Source of the DNA: a virus
IMG/VR virus record: IMGVR_UViG_3300032286_000547
Span: 46,148 to 110,147 of that record
Strand: one strand, 5' to 3'
Length of the DNA stretch: 64,000 bases
A program made the translations under genes and the position numbers. This document shows positions 39,921 through 47,895 of the stretch, piece after piece. The notes below the pieces were generated by a model. That model was not told the DNA's origin and did no database searches. It worked only from the letters and a program-made list of their open reading frames with translations. The first letter of the stretch is position 1; each line of letters opens with the position of its first letter.

Positions 39921-40981
39921 CTTAAGAAATATGATTTGTTAGTAATAGCTTCATAATCACTGTCTGTGATGTCTCTCTTTCTTGGGAGCTCTTTGAACAT
40001 ACCAATCTGGCCTAAGAAACCAAGACCAATACGCACATCATCTTCTCCATAAGAATTCTTGATTAGTCTAAGACTTCTGAAGTATTTAGCTCCATAATCA
40101 TCTTTTAACTTATCAAGATTATAACCTGATGGGTCTGCCACTTTATACCTCATAGGATCAAATAATGCCATAACAATATCAGCATCATTCTGTGTTGCTG
40201 AACTGTCTGCAAAATCTTCTAGTTGAGGTTCTACATCTCCATTCTTTATCCTAGAAGGATTAGAGATGTCACGATTAAACTGACTAACCACTACAGGACT
40301 ATATCCATAGAAGTCTCTAGCATATCTCAGCTCATCAGACATCTTATCAATGGCCTGCTTCTTTGTAGGTTGTGTAGTAGTAAGTTTTAGAAGACCAATG
40401 TGATCAATAACCACCATAGTTATTTCATTTGGATCCTCAGGAACATAAATCTTATTGTATTCATCTAGCTGTTCAATAGAACCTCTCTCTAATGCATACT
40501 TCTTAAGATCTTTAGCTATACCTACAGGGTTCTCTGGTCCATCAATGATTGTAACTATATCACTAAGATGATTGACATAGTCTTCATAATACAAGAATAG
40601 ATCATGTTCATCTTTAGTCATCTTCTCAGTCCAACCTAATAGCTTACCTACAGGAATGATAATTCCTTGGTCCAAAAATATCTTACGAGCTACCCACTTG
40701 GCCATCTTGTAAGTTCTACTACGCTCCATAGATCTATACCAAACCTTCACCTTCACTCCTGAAGCTATTCCTTCTTTAGACATAGCCCAATCAACAGGAT
40801 TAAGAACAAATGCATCATCAATAAAGGATGTCTTACCAGAACCTGTAAGTCCACCTACTAGATAGTACATACCCTTACGGATACCTACATATCTATTCAG
40901 TCTATCGAATCCCATAGGAATTCCACCGTTCTTACCTTGAAGGCCTTTATCAACCTCTGCTTTTAATAGTTCAAAACTCAT
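39917..40981 (-). CDS. DnaB-like replicative helicase (SF4)
   Basis: 354 residues. Walker A GGLTGSGKT (43-51), Walker B MVVIDHIGLL, and the SF4 motif VVVSQFNRDIS with later DADIVMALFDP are present. The N-terminal primase-interaction domain of bacterial DnaB is absent, as in other crAss-like helicases. Expected to unwind the fork with the primase at 36064. Confidence 0.9.
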   Translation of the reverse strand: MSFELLKAEVDKGLQGKNGGIPMGFDRLNRYVGIRKGMYYLVGGLTGSGKTSFIDDAFVLNPVDWAMSKEGIASGVKVKVWYRSMERSRTYKMAKWVARKIFLDQGIIIPVGKLLGWTEKMTKDEHDLFLYYEDYVNHLSDIVTIIDGPENPVGIAKDLKKYALERGSIEQLDEYNKIYVPEDPNEITMVVIDHIGLLKLTTTQPTKKQAIDKMSDELRYARDFYGYSPVVVSQFNRDISNPSRIKNGDVEPQLEDFADSSATQNDADIVMALFDPMRYKVADPSGYNLDKLKDDYGAKYFRSLRLIKNSYGEDDVRIGLGFLGQIGMFKELPRKRDITDSDYEAITNKSYFLR

Positions 40982-41150
40982 GTTCTATTTTTTTAGATGG
41001 GTAACGATGTACCTTTGATGTAGGATTTTCTTCAATTGCTTCTTTCAACGAATCATATGATTTATATGGTGGATGTGGTATGTATCCACAACCTTCTTCA
41101 TAAAGATAAATATCAGGCATGCAATTAAATATAACAATTGTTTGTTTCAT
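40971..41150 (-). CDS. Small hypothetical protein, 59 residues
   Basis: MKQTIVIFNCMPDIYLYEEG opens a 59-residue frame. It overlaps the upstream gene stop by ATGA and extends 11 nt into the DnaB gene. Pro/Tyr-rich centre (YIPHPPYKSYDSLKEAIEE). Function unknown. Confidence 0.65.
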   Translation of the reverse strand: MKQTIVIFNCMPDIYLYEEGCGYIPHPPYKSYDSLKEAIEENPTSKVHRYPSKKIEHEF

Positions 41151-41344
41151 AACTTTTCTATTTCTTGTTTAACTTCTTCCCAAAATGGTTTCATTACTTC
41201 ATAACAGTGTTTTAATATCTTATCAACTGCCATTATAGCACATACTTTAGCATCTTCCCAAGCTTCTTCATCATTCATTAAATTAGCCTTTAAATAACTA
41301 TAGTATTCATTAAATAACTCCTCTGCTTCTGCTTTACTGTTCAT
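41147..41344 (-). CDS. Small acidic helical protein
   Basis: 65 residues, almost all helical (AEAEELFNEYYSYLKANLMN). Coupled to both neighbours by 1-4 nt overlaps. The pattern recalls short phage proteins of unknown function. Confidence 0.68.
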   Translation of the reverse strand: MNSKAEAEELFNEYYSYLKANLMNDEEAWEDAKVCAIMAVDKILKHCYEVMKPFWEEVKQEIEKL

Positions 41345-41973
41345 TATATATCTGTACCTCCTGTTGGTTTTTGTGGTGCTATGTCTATTTTAGCTCCATC
41401 ATTAATTAGTTCAATGAATGGTTCAAATGATCTCTGGTTTAGATATACAGAAGATCCCTGCATGAATGTTAGTCTATTACTATTTGTAGTGATAGAATTC
41501 TCTTTCTTTTGTGTGATTTCAAAATTCAAAGCAGCTATAAGCTGTGTAGCTGTATATTCTCCTTCTAGTATTATCTTGTCAAACTTCAGTCTGCAGTCTT
41601 CTTTGTATAGTCTAAGTGCTCTAGTGCCTTTAAATGTCTTACCCTTATACTCAAATGAATCAGTACCTGGGTAAGTCTTCCACCATTCCTCAAAATCTGT
41701 ACTGGCTGGCTTTCTTCTTATTATTCTTCCTGTGCTCTTGGCATTCATGAAATCTAATAAGTCTCTACCTAATGTTGTGATCTTCTCATCATCTGGTGTT
41801 ATAAGTCCTTTCCTTATCAAAGAATGATAGACAGATGCAATCTTCATACTTCCATCACATAGTGGTGAAACATCAAACCTATCGTCTATCAACTTTAATA
41901 AGAATATTACATCAAGATTATAACCTCGTTTGATGAGCTCCTCGAACTGTTCTGGTGTTACGTTCAGCTTCAT
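41344..41973 (-). CDS. Hypothetical replication-region protein, possible helicase loader or initiator
   Basis: 209 residues. N-terminal 75 residues could form a winged helix (MKIASVYHSLIRKGLITPDD). The C-terminal half has FEEWWKTYPGTDSFEY and a TFMQGSSVYLN segment that recalls phage replication proteins with DnaC-like or initiator roles. The placement next to DnaB and PolB supports this, but no motif proves it. Confidence 0.7.
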   Translation of the reverse strand: MKLNVTPEQFEELIKRGYNLDVIFLLKLIDDRFDVSPLCDGSMKIASVYHSLIRKGLITPDDEKITTLGRDLLDFMNAKSTGRIIRRKPASTDFEEWWKTYPGTDSFEYKGKTFKGTRALRLYKEDCRLKFDKIILEGEYTATQLIAALNFEITQKKENSITTNSNRLTFMQGSSVYLNQRSFEPFIELINDGAKIDIAPQKPTGGTDI

Positions 41974-42133
41974 CTGTTAAAATTGGTGTTACTACTTTAA
42001 TTAATGCAGGCAAACGTTTTTTACGTTCCTGCTCCTCTTCCCATTGTTGCCATTCTAATTGCATATCATGGTGTCTTTCCATAGCATAGATATGGTCATT
42101 AGGATATTCCCAATCTTCCAATACCCAATCCAT
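41918..42133 (-). CDS. Hypothetical Glu/Arg-rich protein
   Basis: 71 residues with a charged Trp-rich helix (MQLEWQQWEEEQERKKRL). It runs 56 nt into the next gene in another frame, and its start overlaps the previous stop by 1 nt. Function unknown. Confidence 0.62.
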   Translation of the reverse strand: MDWVLEDWEYPNDHIYAMERHHDMQLEWQQWEEEQERKKRLPALIKVVTPILTDEAERNTRTVRGAHQTRL

Positions 42134-42399
42134 TATTCAACTTTTCTAGGTCTTCCAACAGATCTTTTCTCAACTTGTGCATTATTTGCAACAGTTGGTT
42201 TCTTCTTGTTGTAATACCTTTTCTTCTTTCTTTTAGGTGCTTCTGTTGTAGAAAGATCAGTCACTTTTCTAGGTTGAAACTTTGGGCGTACATATGTATC
42301 TGTTTCTTGTTCTTTACTTGATATTTTCATCATAAAATAAGAAAAGATTGATAAAAATACTAATATGCATACTAATGCAATAATGTTAGGTGTTTCCAT
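42133..42399 (-). CDS. Membrane protein with AT-hook-like C-terminus
   Basis: 88 residues. A single N-terminal membrane segment (IIALVCILVFLSIFSYFMM) is followed by a basic cytoplasmic tail (KRKKKRYYNKKK) ending KRSVGRPRKVE. That end contains the GRPRK core of AT-hooks. It could tether AT-rich phage DNA or the replisome to the membrane. This idea rests only on the two features. Confidence 0.7.
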   Translation of the reverse strand: METPNIIALVCILVFLSIFSYFMMKISSKEQETDTYVRPKFQPRKVTDLSTTEAPKRKKKRYYNKKKPTVANNAQVEKRSVGRPRKVE

Positions 42400-42404
42400 A
42401 ATTT

Positions 42405-42662
42405 TTAATTTTTAATGCGAAGACCAAACTGTAAATTGAACCAGTCAAAAGTTTGTTCAGCCCTGCTTTTGTTACATTTAAAGATTTTCTTTATTAGAGG
42501 AATAGCATAACGCTTGAATTCCTCGTGTTGTTCTTGATTCATGGTCCAATTGAAGTACCACATATCATCATCTAGTGTGTCCACTAGTCTTTTACCAACC
42601 ATATCAAGTTGATACTCGATTAAATGTCTGGTAATGTTTGCTCTGTTCACTTTAGCTTTCAT
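42405..42662 (-). CDS. Hypothetical small protein upstream-coupled to PolB
   Basis: 85 residues, helical, with MWYFNWTMNQEQHEEFKRYA and SRAEQTFDWFNLQFGLRI. It overlaps the polymerase stop by ATGA. Its conserved-looking aromatic residues suggest a folded small protein, perhaps a polymerase partner. Not recognised. Confidence 0.7.
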   Translation of the reverse strand: MKAKVNRANITRHLIEYQLDMVGKRLVDTLDDDMWYFNWTMNQEQHEEFKRYAIPLIKKIFKCNKSRAEQTFDWFNLQFGLRIKN

Positions 42663-44623
42663 TCAAATAAATTTAATTGGTTTGGAATAAAGACTGTTTT
42701 GATTCTCTTACCTTCAGTTTTTATCTTTGTTACTATCCTGTTTGCTTTCTCAATATAGTAATCATAATTGACATTGTCAACTGATGCATTCTTTGGTAAG
42801 AAGTTACACACTTTACATACCCATTCACCAGCTTCCACTTGACTAACAGCAGCTGCTCTAGTCTGACATTCAGGGTTCTTCACCTTGAATATCTTCTCAC
42901 CAGTGTTGGATACATAGTATCTGATTAGTTTGTTATACACAGTCTTTTCACCTGTAGATCTATTAGTTCCTTCATAATGGAAACTTCTACTGGCCTTCTG
43001 TCTTATGCAAAAATCATATAGATTCTTGTGATTACGAATTGTAGTATCAACAGGTACACCATGAACAAAATACTGCTCAAGAGCAATCGGAACCACTCTT
43101 GCTGATTTATTTTTGTGTAATTCAAAGTCAGTAAGGAAATCACCCTTCTTTTTAATTTCTCCATTAGTCATAATTGCTAAGTAATCATTCACCGTACTAA
43201 AGATAATCTTGGAATAGTCAGTTCTCTCTAACTCATATTGAGTTATGCTACACCACCAGTCATTAAGTTTATGCATCAAAGGAATCAACTCTTTCTTAAT
43301 CCTGATAGTTACACCATCTGTGTTTGCAGAGATCACCTGTATGCCATTCAATTCATATTGTTCTATAAGCATCATTAGACTAAGCTCACCAGTAATCGTG
43401 GTGAACATAGTTAACTGCCTATCAAATATCCATGATTGCATATCAGATGACTTACCATACACAGAGTTAACTGCAAGTTTAAGTGCTCCTACAATTCCTT
43501 TAATCTTCTTGTCTTTCTTTGCTAGCGGTTTAAGCTCCAATCTCTTATCAAACATCTGTTTGTATCCCCTAAGGAATTCTTTACCCAAATGAGCAGGAAA
43601 CTGCCCATTATTGATGATGATTGCTGGATAATAAGAACTAACATCCCAATCGATTATCTCGTACTCTTCATCAGCCTCAAACACATGAGGTTTGTTCTCT
43701 GTATGAAGACCTCCTTTCATAAACGAATATACATTCCCATAGAAATGTAACTCCTCTTTGAAATCATCTTGAAGACCTAATTGAGTCTTCTTTATTCTTT
43801 TTAAGAAATCACTAAGTTCTGGTGTCTGGAAGACAACATATTTAGAAATGCAATTTTTAAGATGTATATTCTTTCTAAAGTATCCTTTTCTAGGAAGTTC
43901 TTTATACTCAATACCTTTCTCTTGGCAATAGTACTTCTTGATCATTTCATCACCTATCTTACTGTCTGAATAATTCAAACAAGGAATACCAAACTCTTCA
44001 TAGATATCTTGTCTAAGTTCTATTTGGTTGTTTCCTTTGTATAATGGGTGATCAGTCTCACCTAGTGTCACTTTATAGAATTCATAAGTTGCATCAACAT
44101 CATTGAAACAATAGTCTATGGTGAGATCTATCTCTTCCTTAGTCATGTTTGTTTTGCTGTGATGAATAGGCATCTCTTCAATGTTCTCTAGGTCCATCTC
44201 AAACTCTAGTCTTTTAAGAGAGACCATACGATTCTTATTATCGTAGTGATGTATCTTAAATAGATCTATTTGTTTGAGTGTTAGTTCGTGCTCTCTGTAT
44301 TCTGGAAACACATCATAATTGGCATCATGAATAACATCAGCAGCTTTCTGTGCTATCTTAGCACATATTTCTAAATTAGATAGTTCATGCCAATTTTCAT
44401 AGTTTCTCAAGACCCATTCAACAACCTGACTGTCAAAGCGTAGATTATTATATCCTACCCAATAAGCACTAGGATTAGCTTCTGTGTATCTAACAAACTT
44501 ATCTAGTTCGTTTTTCCATCTAGAAACTTGAAAGCTCTTACCAGCTTTACCAGGCACCATACAAACTATTAAGAATAGTTCTTGCATGGTTTCTATGTCA
44601 TATATTATTACGTTATCTTTCAT
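42659..44623 (-). CDS. Family B DNA polymerase with 3'-5' exonuclease
   Basis: 654 residues from the ATG at 44623, which overlaps the upstream stop as ATGA; an in-frame ATG at 44662 is less likely. Exonuclease motif I is IIYDIETM (Asp9, Glu11) and the third is YCFNDVDATYEF. Polymerase motif A is IDWDVSSYYPAII, motif B KLAVNSVYGKSS. Motif C reads ISANTDGVTI in place of YxDTDS, so the first Asp is Asn. The protein is short for PolB and lacks obvious TPR insertions. It is the phage replicative polymerase. Confidence 0.92.
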   Translation of the reverse strand: MKDNVIIYDIETMQELFLIVCMVPGKAGKSFQVSRWKNELDKFVRYTEANPSAYWVGYNNLRFDSQVVEWVLRNYENWHELSNLEICAKIAQKAADVIHDANYDVFPEYREHELTLKQIDLFKIHHYDNKNRMVSLKRLEFEMDLENIEEMPIHHSKTNMTKEEIDLTIDYCFNDVDATYEFYKVTLGETDHPLYKGNNQIELRQDIYEEFGIPCLNYSDSKIGDEMIKKYYCQEKGIEYKELPRKGYFRKNIHLKNCISKYVVFQTPELSDFLKRIKKTQLGLQDDFKEELHFYGNVYSFMKGGLHTENKPHVFEADEEYEIIDWDVSSYYPAIIINNGQFPAHLGKEFLRGYKQMFDKRLELKPLAKKDKKIKGIVGALKLAVNSVYGKSSDMQSWIFDRQLTMFTTITGELSLMMLIEQYELNGIQVISANTDGVTIRIKKELIPLMHKLNDWWCSITQYELERTDYSKIIFSTVNDYLAIMTNGEIKKKGDFLTDFELHKNKSARVVPIALEQYFVHGVPVDTTIRNHKNLYDFCIRQKASRSFHYEGTNRSTGEKTVYNKLIRYYVSNTGEKIFKVKNPECQTRAAAVSQVEAGEWVCKVCNFLPKNASVDNVNYDYYIEKANRIVTKIKTEGKRIKTVFIPNQLNLFE

Positions 44624-44817
44624 TCTCTTGTTGATTTTTTGTGATCTTTCCAATCTAGCCAAAAGCCAATTGCTACAATGATGTTCATTCCAAATGAAGC
44701 TATGATTTCATATATGTCTTCATATACATTAGTGGTAAGATGAATATGCCCTACCATCCAAAAAGGTATGGCAAGGTTATTTGATATCCATCTTACTAAA
44801 TAATTTATAAACTTCAT
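44620..44817 (-). CDS. Small membrane protein before PolB
   Basis: 65 residues with two hydrophobic helices (NNLAIPFWMVGHIHL and IASFGMNIIVAIGFWLDW) and a charged C-terminus. It is coupled to PolB by ATGA. A -7 box ends 6 nt before its start. Function unknown; it may place the replisome near the membrane. Confidence 0.68.
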   Translation of the reverse strand: MKFINYLVRWISNNLAIPFWMVGHIHLTTNVYEDIYEIIASFGMNIIVAIGFWLDWKDHKKSTRE

Positions 44818-44823
44818 AGCCTA

Positions 44824-44831
44824 CAAAGATA
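44824..44831 (-). promoter_or_regulatory. -7 box TATCTTTG next to the start of the PolB operon
   Basis: On the minus strand TATCTTTG matches TAnnTTTG and ends 6 nt before the ATG at 44817, which would give a near-leaderless transcript. No clear -33 TTG is visible. Confidence 0.5.
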
Positions 44832-44860
44832 ATGAAAAATATTATATTATTCTAATAATT

Positions 44861-45358
44861 TTAGTTATCAAAGTAATATCTAACGTGATCAGAGTATACA
44901 ACAATTCTACTTGGTACACCAGTGAAGGCCATAACACCTACAGGTACTTCAATACCTATTTCTGCAGGCTGTCTTTCAATTGGTTTCTCAACAATCTCTT
45001 CACAGATCTCTTTAAAAGATTGTGCTGCTTCAGTTGCTTCGATGTCTTCAATTATCTCTACAATTCTTTTGTCAAAGTTATCCATTAAAGAACCTGGTAA
45101 TGGTTCAAAATCAATCACTTCTTGAACTGTAGCTGGTCTAATAGCTTTAGGTTTTCTACCTCTTGATTTTCTAGTAGGACCTGTCCATGTGTTATGGATC
45201 TTTCTAGTTTGTCTAGCAAGTAATACTATTTTAGTGTAAAGACCAGATAGTGGTCTTTCAAACTCCTCTGATAATTCATCAGCAATGATAGGTAATGGTT
45301 TACCTGTTCTAATCTCTTGTTTAATTCGATTAACTTCCTTGGGTGTGTAATGTTTCAT
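44861..45358 (-). CDS. Putative DNA-binding regulator (HTH plus GRKPK)
   Basis: 165 residues. The first 50 residues (YTPKEVNRIKQEIRTGKPLP, then a second and third helix) look like a Myb/HTH-type domain. SRGRKPKAIRP follows, an AT-hook-like basic motif. The C-terminal part is acidic and then beta-rich. It may control phage transcription, but no family is certain. Confidence 0.65.
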   Translation of the reverse strand: MKHYTPKEVNRIKQEIRTGKPLPIIADELSEEFERPLSGLYTKIVLLARQTRKIHNTWTGPTRKSRGRKPKAIRPATVQEVIDFEPLPGSLMDNFDKRIVEIIEDIEATEAAQSFKEICEEIVEKPIERQPAEIGIEVPVGVMAFTGVPSRIVVYSDHVRYYFDN

Positions 45359-45381
45359 AATTTTAAAATTTAGTTGTTTAT

Positions 45382-45828
45382 TTATTCTTCTTCTAATCCT
45401 TCGTCTAGTGTTGTATCCCAGTCTTCAAAATCATCTGGTACAACTGTCAATACTACTTTCCCATCATAAATAACTGGTCCATAGTCTTCATCTACCTCAA
45501 TATCAACATATCCATCAAGCTCTCTTAATAGATAGTTAACATCATCTAGTGTAATGTCTCTAAGTTCATCTGTGTCTTCTCCATCATCCCACCAACCTAT
45601 TTCATCATGTGTAGCAAGTAATTCTTCATCTTCATCAATGATGACTAGTTCTACAGGTGCACCATGTTTGGCCATAAATGCATCAGGATCTTCTGGTATC
45701 TCTTCAAGCTCAAACAGCTCAATGTATGGATCAATAACACCAACAGATATTCTGTTAATGAAAAGCATTCCTACCTCCAATTCAGAAGGTAGGTAGCTTG
45801 ACAATGATATTTCTGCAGGCAACCACAT
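45382..45828 (-). CDS. Highly acidic protein
   Basis: 148 residues with clusters of Asp and Glu (IIDEDEELLATHDEIGWWDD, GEDTDELRDITLDD) and very few basic residues. The charge density is in the range of DNA-mimic antirestriction proteins. No homologous family is recognised, so this is only a hypothesis. Its start touches the upstream stop. Confidence 0.7.
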   Translation of the reverse strand: MWLPAEISLSSYLPSELEVGMLFINRISVGVIDPYIELFELEEIPEDPDAFMAKHGAPVELVIIDEDEELLATHDEIGWWDDGEDTDELRDITLDDVNYLLRELDGYVDIEVDEDYGPVIYDGKVVLTVVPDDFEDWDTTLDEGLEEE

Positions 45829-46184
45829 TAGAACTCTTTTTTATGTGCTGGTTCAGAAATCTGGTATACACTGTGTGTACTAGATAGTCTTAACAATATA
45901 TGAAGTTGTTCTGCTTCTAGATAGTTTAGATTCTTCTTAGTGCATGCACCAATGATTTCTATACCATCACCATTATCCACTAGCTGCATAGCAACTTGCT
46001 TCTTGATATTGTCTGCCCATGAATCATCTTCACTGAAATACAGTGTGTGAACTTCTACATCTGGTGTAGCTTGTAGCTTGTGATAATCATATTCATGTCT
46101 ATCATTGATATAGATCTCTTCTCTGTATAACACTTCACTAGCGTTATCAATCATTTTTTGAATTTCTTCTTTTAGTTTTGCCAT
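45828..46184 (-). CDS. Hypothetical protein
   Basis: 118 residues, alpha/beta, with VEVHTLYFSEDDSWADNIKK and a HILLRLSSTHSVYQ segment. It ends on the start of the acidic protein. Not recognised. Confidence 0.7.
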   Translation of the reverse strand: MAKLKEEIQKMIDNASEVLYREEIYINDRHEYDYHKLQATPDVEVHTLYFSEDDSWADNIKKQVAMQLVDNGDGIEIIGACTKKNLNYLEAEQLHILLRLSSTHSVYQISEPAHKKEF

Positions 46185-46195
46185 GTTATTGTTTT

Positions 46196-46432
46196 TTAAA
46201 ATCCTGCTAATTTAGAGAAATTAACATCATCTCTATTTAATAGATGAGCTAGACTTCTTTCTTCTTTCTCTGATAGGTTAATAATAGATGATACTAATTC
46301 TATTCTACTAGATGTGATGTCTTCACCATACACTGCTTTCACCTTCTGACCTATTTCCATAAGTTGTGGTGCATTAAAATGATTGATAGGCTCACCATGT
46401 TGGTCTTGCCATTTTCCGTTCACTACTTTCAT
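46196..46432 (-). CDS. Hypothetical small protein
   Basis: 78 residues; HFNAPQLMEIGQKVKAVYGE and SEKEERSLAHLLNRDD form helices. Short spacers on both sides. Not recognised. Confidence 0.68.
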   Translation of the reverse strand: MKVVNGKWQDQHGEPINHFNAPQLMEIGQKVKAVYGEDITSSRIELVSSIINLSEKEERSLAHLLNRDDVNFSKLAGF

Positions 46433-46437
46433 AATTT

Positions 46438-46677
46438 CTAATTTTCTTGATTTTCGATTACTATTTCTATAATTTTTTCATACACTTCATCACTAACTAA
46501 TTCAGTGATGTTTATTCCTTCTAAATTTATTGAGTCTATTTCAAACTCAGCATAACTACCTGGATAACCTTCCATATTACCATCATACATTTGTGATGGT
46601 TCTTCTGGATAATATGTACCAGACACTTCTAATCTAACATCATAGATGTTAACTTCCATTGTTATATCTTTATGCAT
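46438..46677 (-). CDS. Hypothetical small acidic beta protein
   Basis: 79 residues, beta-rich (NIYDVRLEVSGTYYPEEPSQ) and acidic. The start at 46677 overlaps the upstream stop; a second Met at 46659 is also possible. Not recognised. Confidence 0.66.
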   Translation of the reverse strand: MHKDITMEVNIYDVRLEVSGTYYPEEPSQMYDGNMEGYPGSYAEFEIDSINLEGINITELVSDEVYEKIIEIVIENQEN

Positions 46678-46834
46678 ACGTCAGTTCTGTTATAGTGGTT
46701 ATTGATTGATGTTGTTTCACTTCTTTCTTGAATGTCTTAAGTGCTTGTTCCATATCATCAGCTTTAATAATGATCTCTAGTTCTGTATATTGATCATTTG
46801 TTTCTGTAAAATAATATACTAAAAATCTTCTCAT
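46670..46834 (-). CDS. Small hypothetical protein, 54 residues
   Basis: MRRFLVYYFTETNDQYTELE is followed by a helix (ADDMEQALKTFKKEVKQ) and a short strand. The beta-alpha-beta pattern suggests a small ferredoxin-like fold. It fits exactly between its neighbours. Function unknown. Confidence 0.66.
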   Translation of the reverse strand: MRRFLVYYFTETNDQYTELEIIIKADDMEQALKTFKKEVKQHQSITTITELTYA

Positions 46835-46835
46835 G

Positions 46836-47096
46836 TTATGTTAGTATTTGTTCGTAATTCTTTCTTATCACTGTATCTACCTTGTGAGATACATCTGTCA
46901 GGTATGTACCTGATCTCACCTGTTCACTGTCATATGCTGCTACTAGAAATGGTTCTAGTGCTTCAGTAAACTCTTTAGCCTTCTGATGCATAGTTGCACC
47001 AATTGCTGCTGTAGGTTTCATCTCATCTAATTCAATTAGTAATAGATTAGTTAGCACAGCTAGTTTGTGATAGAGCACTCTTTCTTTCTTTGTCAT
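46836..47096 (-). CDS. Hypothetical helical protein
   Basis: 86 residues, helical (YHKLAVLTNLLLIELDEM and a C-terminal VDTVIRKNYEQIL). Coupled to the upstream gene by ATGA. Not recognised. Confidence 0.68.
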   Translation of the reverse strand: MTKKERVLYHKLAVLTNLLLIELDEMKPTAAIGATMHQKAKEFTEALEPFLVAAYDSEQVRSGTYLTDVSHKVDTVIRKNYEQILT

Positions 47097-47212
47097 TTGT
47101 TTACAGGTTTAGGTGTACACACATGTCCATCACTCCATTTGATTCCTGGAGGTGGTGTTGTTTCTGGTGAGCTGTATTTTGTACCACACTCACTACATAT
47201 GAATTTGTTCAT
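47093..47212 (-). CDS. Small zinc-ribbon-like protein, 39 residues
   Basis: MNKFICSECGTKYSSPETTP starts a 39-residue frame with CxxC at 6-9 and one further Cys near residue 32. It overlaps the next start by ATGA. Its leader TTTAAAAACAAATAAGA is shared with the two genes upstream. Function unknown. Confidence 0.66.
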   Translation of the reverse strand: MNKFICSECGTKYSSPETTPPPGIKWSDGHVCTPKPVNK

Positions 47213-47217
47213 AATTC

Positions 47218-47400
47218 TTATTTGTTTTTAAATGTAGGGTCATAATTCTCAATACCTTTTAAATACATTTCTTTTAATTGTTTCTGTTCCATTTCTTTAG
47301 CTTCGTCAATAGCTTTGTTTACTTTATCCCATTTAGTACTAAATAAAACTAATAATTCATTTAGTTCTTTTTCTAAAAATTCTACTGCTGTCTGTTTCAT
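47218..47400 (-). CDS. Small helical protein (MKQTAVEFLEKEL)
   Basis: 60 residues from the ATG at 47400; upstream in-frame starts lie in the previous gene. MKQTAVEFLEKELNELLVLF followed by a charged helix is a frequent type in Bacteroidota phages and host islands. Function unknown. Leader TTTAAAAACAAATAAGA present. Confidence 0.7.
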   Translation of the reverse strand: MKQTAVEFLEKELNELLVLFSTKWDKVNKAIDEAKEMEQKQLKEMYLKGIENYDPTFKNK

Positions 47401-47419
47401 AATCTTATTTGTTTTTAAA

Positions 47420-47626
47420 TTAACATGCCTGATATTGTTCTCCATTTTGAGCAATTGCATCTAACACTCTAAATAAAGGAACTAATATAACACCGTTAGT
47501 ATAAACCTCTTTTTTATCTTTAAAACTGTAATTAATTATAAAATCAATAATTTTTAGCTGTTCATCTGTTATCCCAACTAATCTGCTTTTTACAGATATA
47601 TCATTTTTTATTTCTTCTATTGTCAT
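47420..47626 (-). CDS. Hypothetical small protein
   Basis: 68 residues; ITDEQLKIIDFIINYSFKDK is helical and VYTNGVILVPLFRVLDAI follows. The leader TTTAAAAACAAATAAGATATG repeats that of its neighbours. Not recognised. Confidence 0.66.
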   Translation of the reverse strand: MTIEEIKNDISVKSRLVGITDEQLKIIDFIINYSFKDKKEVYTNGVILVPLFRVLDAIAQNGEQYQAC

Positions 47627-47654
47627 ATCTTATTTGTTTTTAAATTAAACATAA

Positions 47655-47683
47655 GAAATAAGGGCTCCACTACAGAGCCCTTT
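47655..47683 (-). terminator. Terminator after the 48-residue gene
   Basis: AAGGGCTC and GAGCCCTT pair (8 bp) with a TTATTTCTT tract on the minus strand. It closes the small unit that follows the tmRNA. Confidence 0.75.
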
Positions 47684-47694
47684 AATTTCCCTCC

Positions 47695-47841
47695 TTAATA
47701 ACCCAACTGTTCAAGTTGGTCTATATTGGCCTCTACAATATACACACCATGTGCTATTGTACATCCGAATGCAAGACTCATTGCAAACGCTAATTTTCTG
47801 AAGTGATAGAACTCTGTTGGTTCCATTTCGATTTTTTTCAT
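47695..47841 (-). CDS. 48-residue protein downstream of the tmRNA
   Basis: Frame from the ATG at 47841: MKKIEMEPTEFYHFRKLAFA, then a hydrophobic stretch with one Cys, then an acidic end. The leader has ATCCTTAATAATTAAAAAC. A longer frame extending upstream through the tmRNA is an artefact. Function unknown. Confidence 0.6.
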   Translation of the reverse strand: MKKIEMEPTEFYHFRKLAFAMSLAFGCTIAHGVYIVEANIDQLEQLGY

Positions 47842-47865
47842 GTTTTTAATTATTAAGGATTTATA

Positions 47866-47892
47866 AATAAAAAAGCCTCTACAATAGAGGCT
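47866..47892 (-). terminator. tmRNA terminator
   Basis: On the minus strand AGCCTCT and AGAGGCT pair around ATTGT, followed by TTTTTTATTT. It starts 4 nt after the tmRNA discriminator base, as expected for a short 3' trailer. Confidence 0.9.
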
Positions 47893-47895
47893 TAG

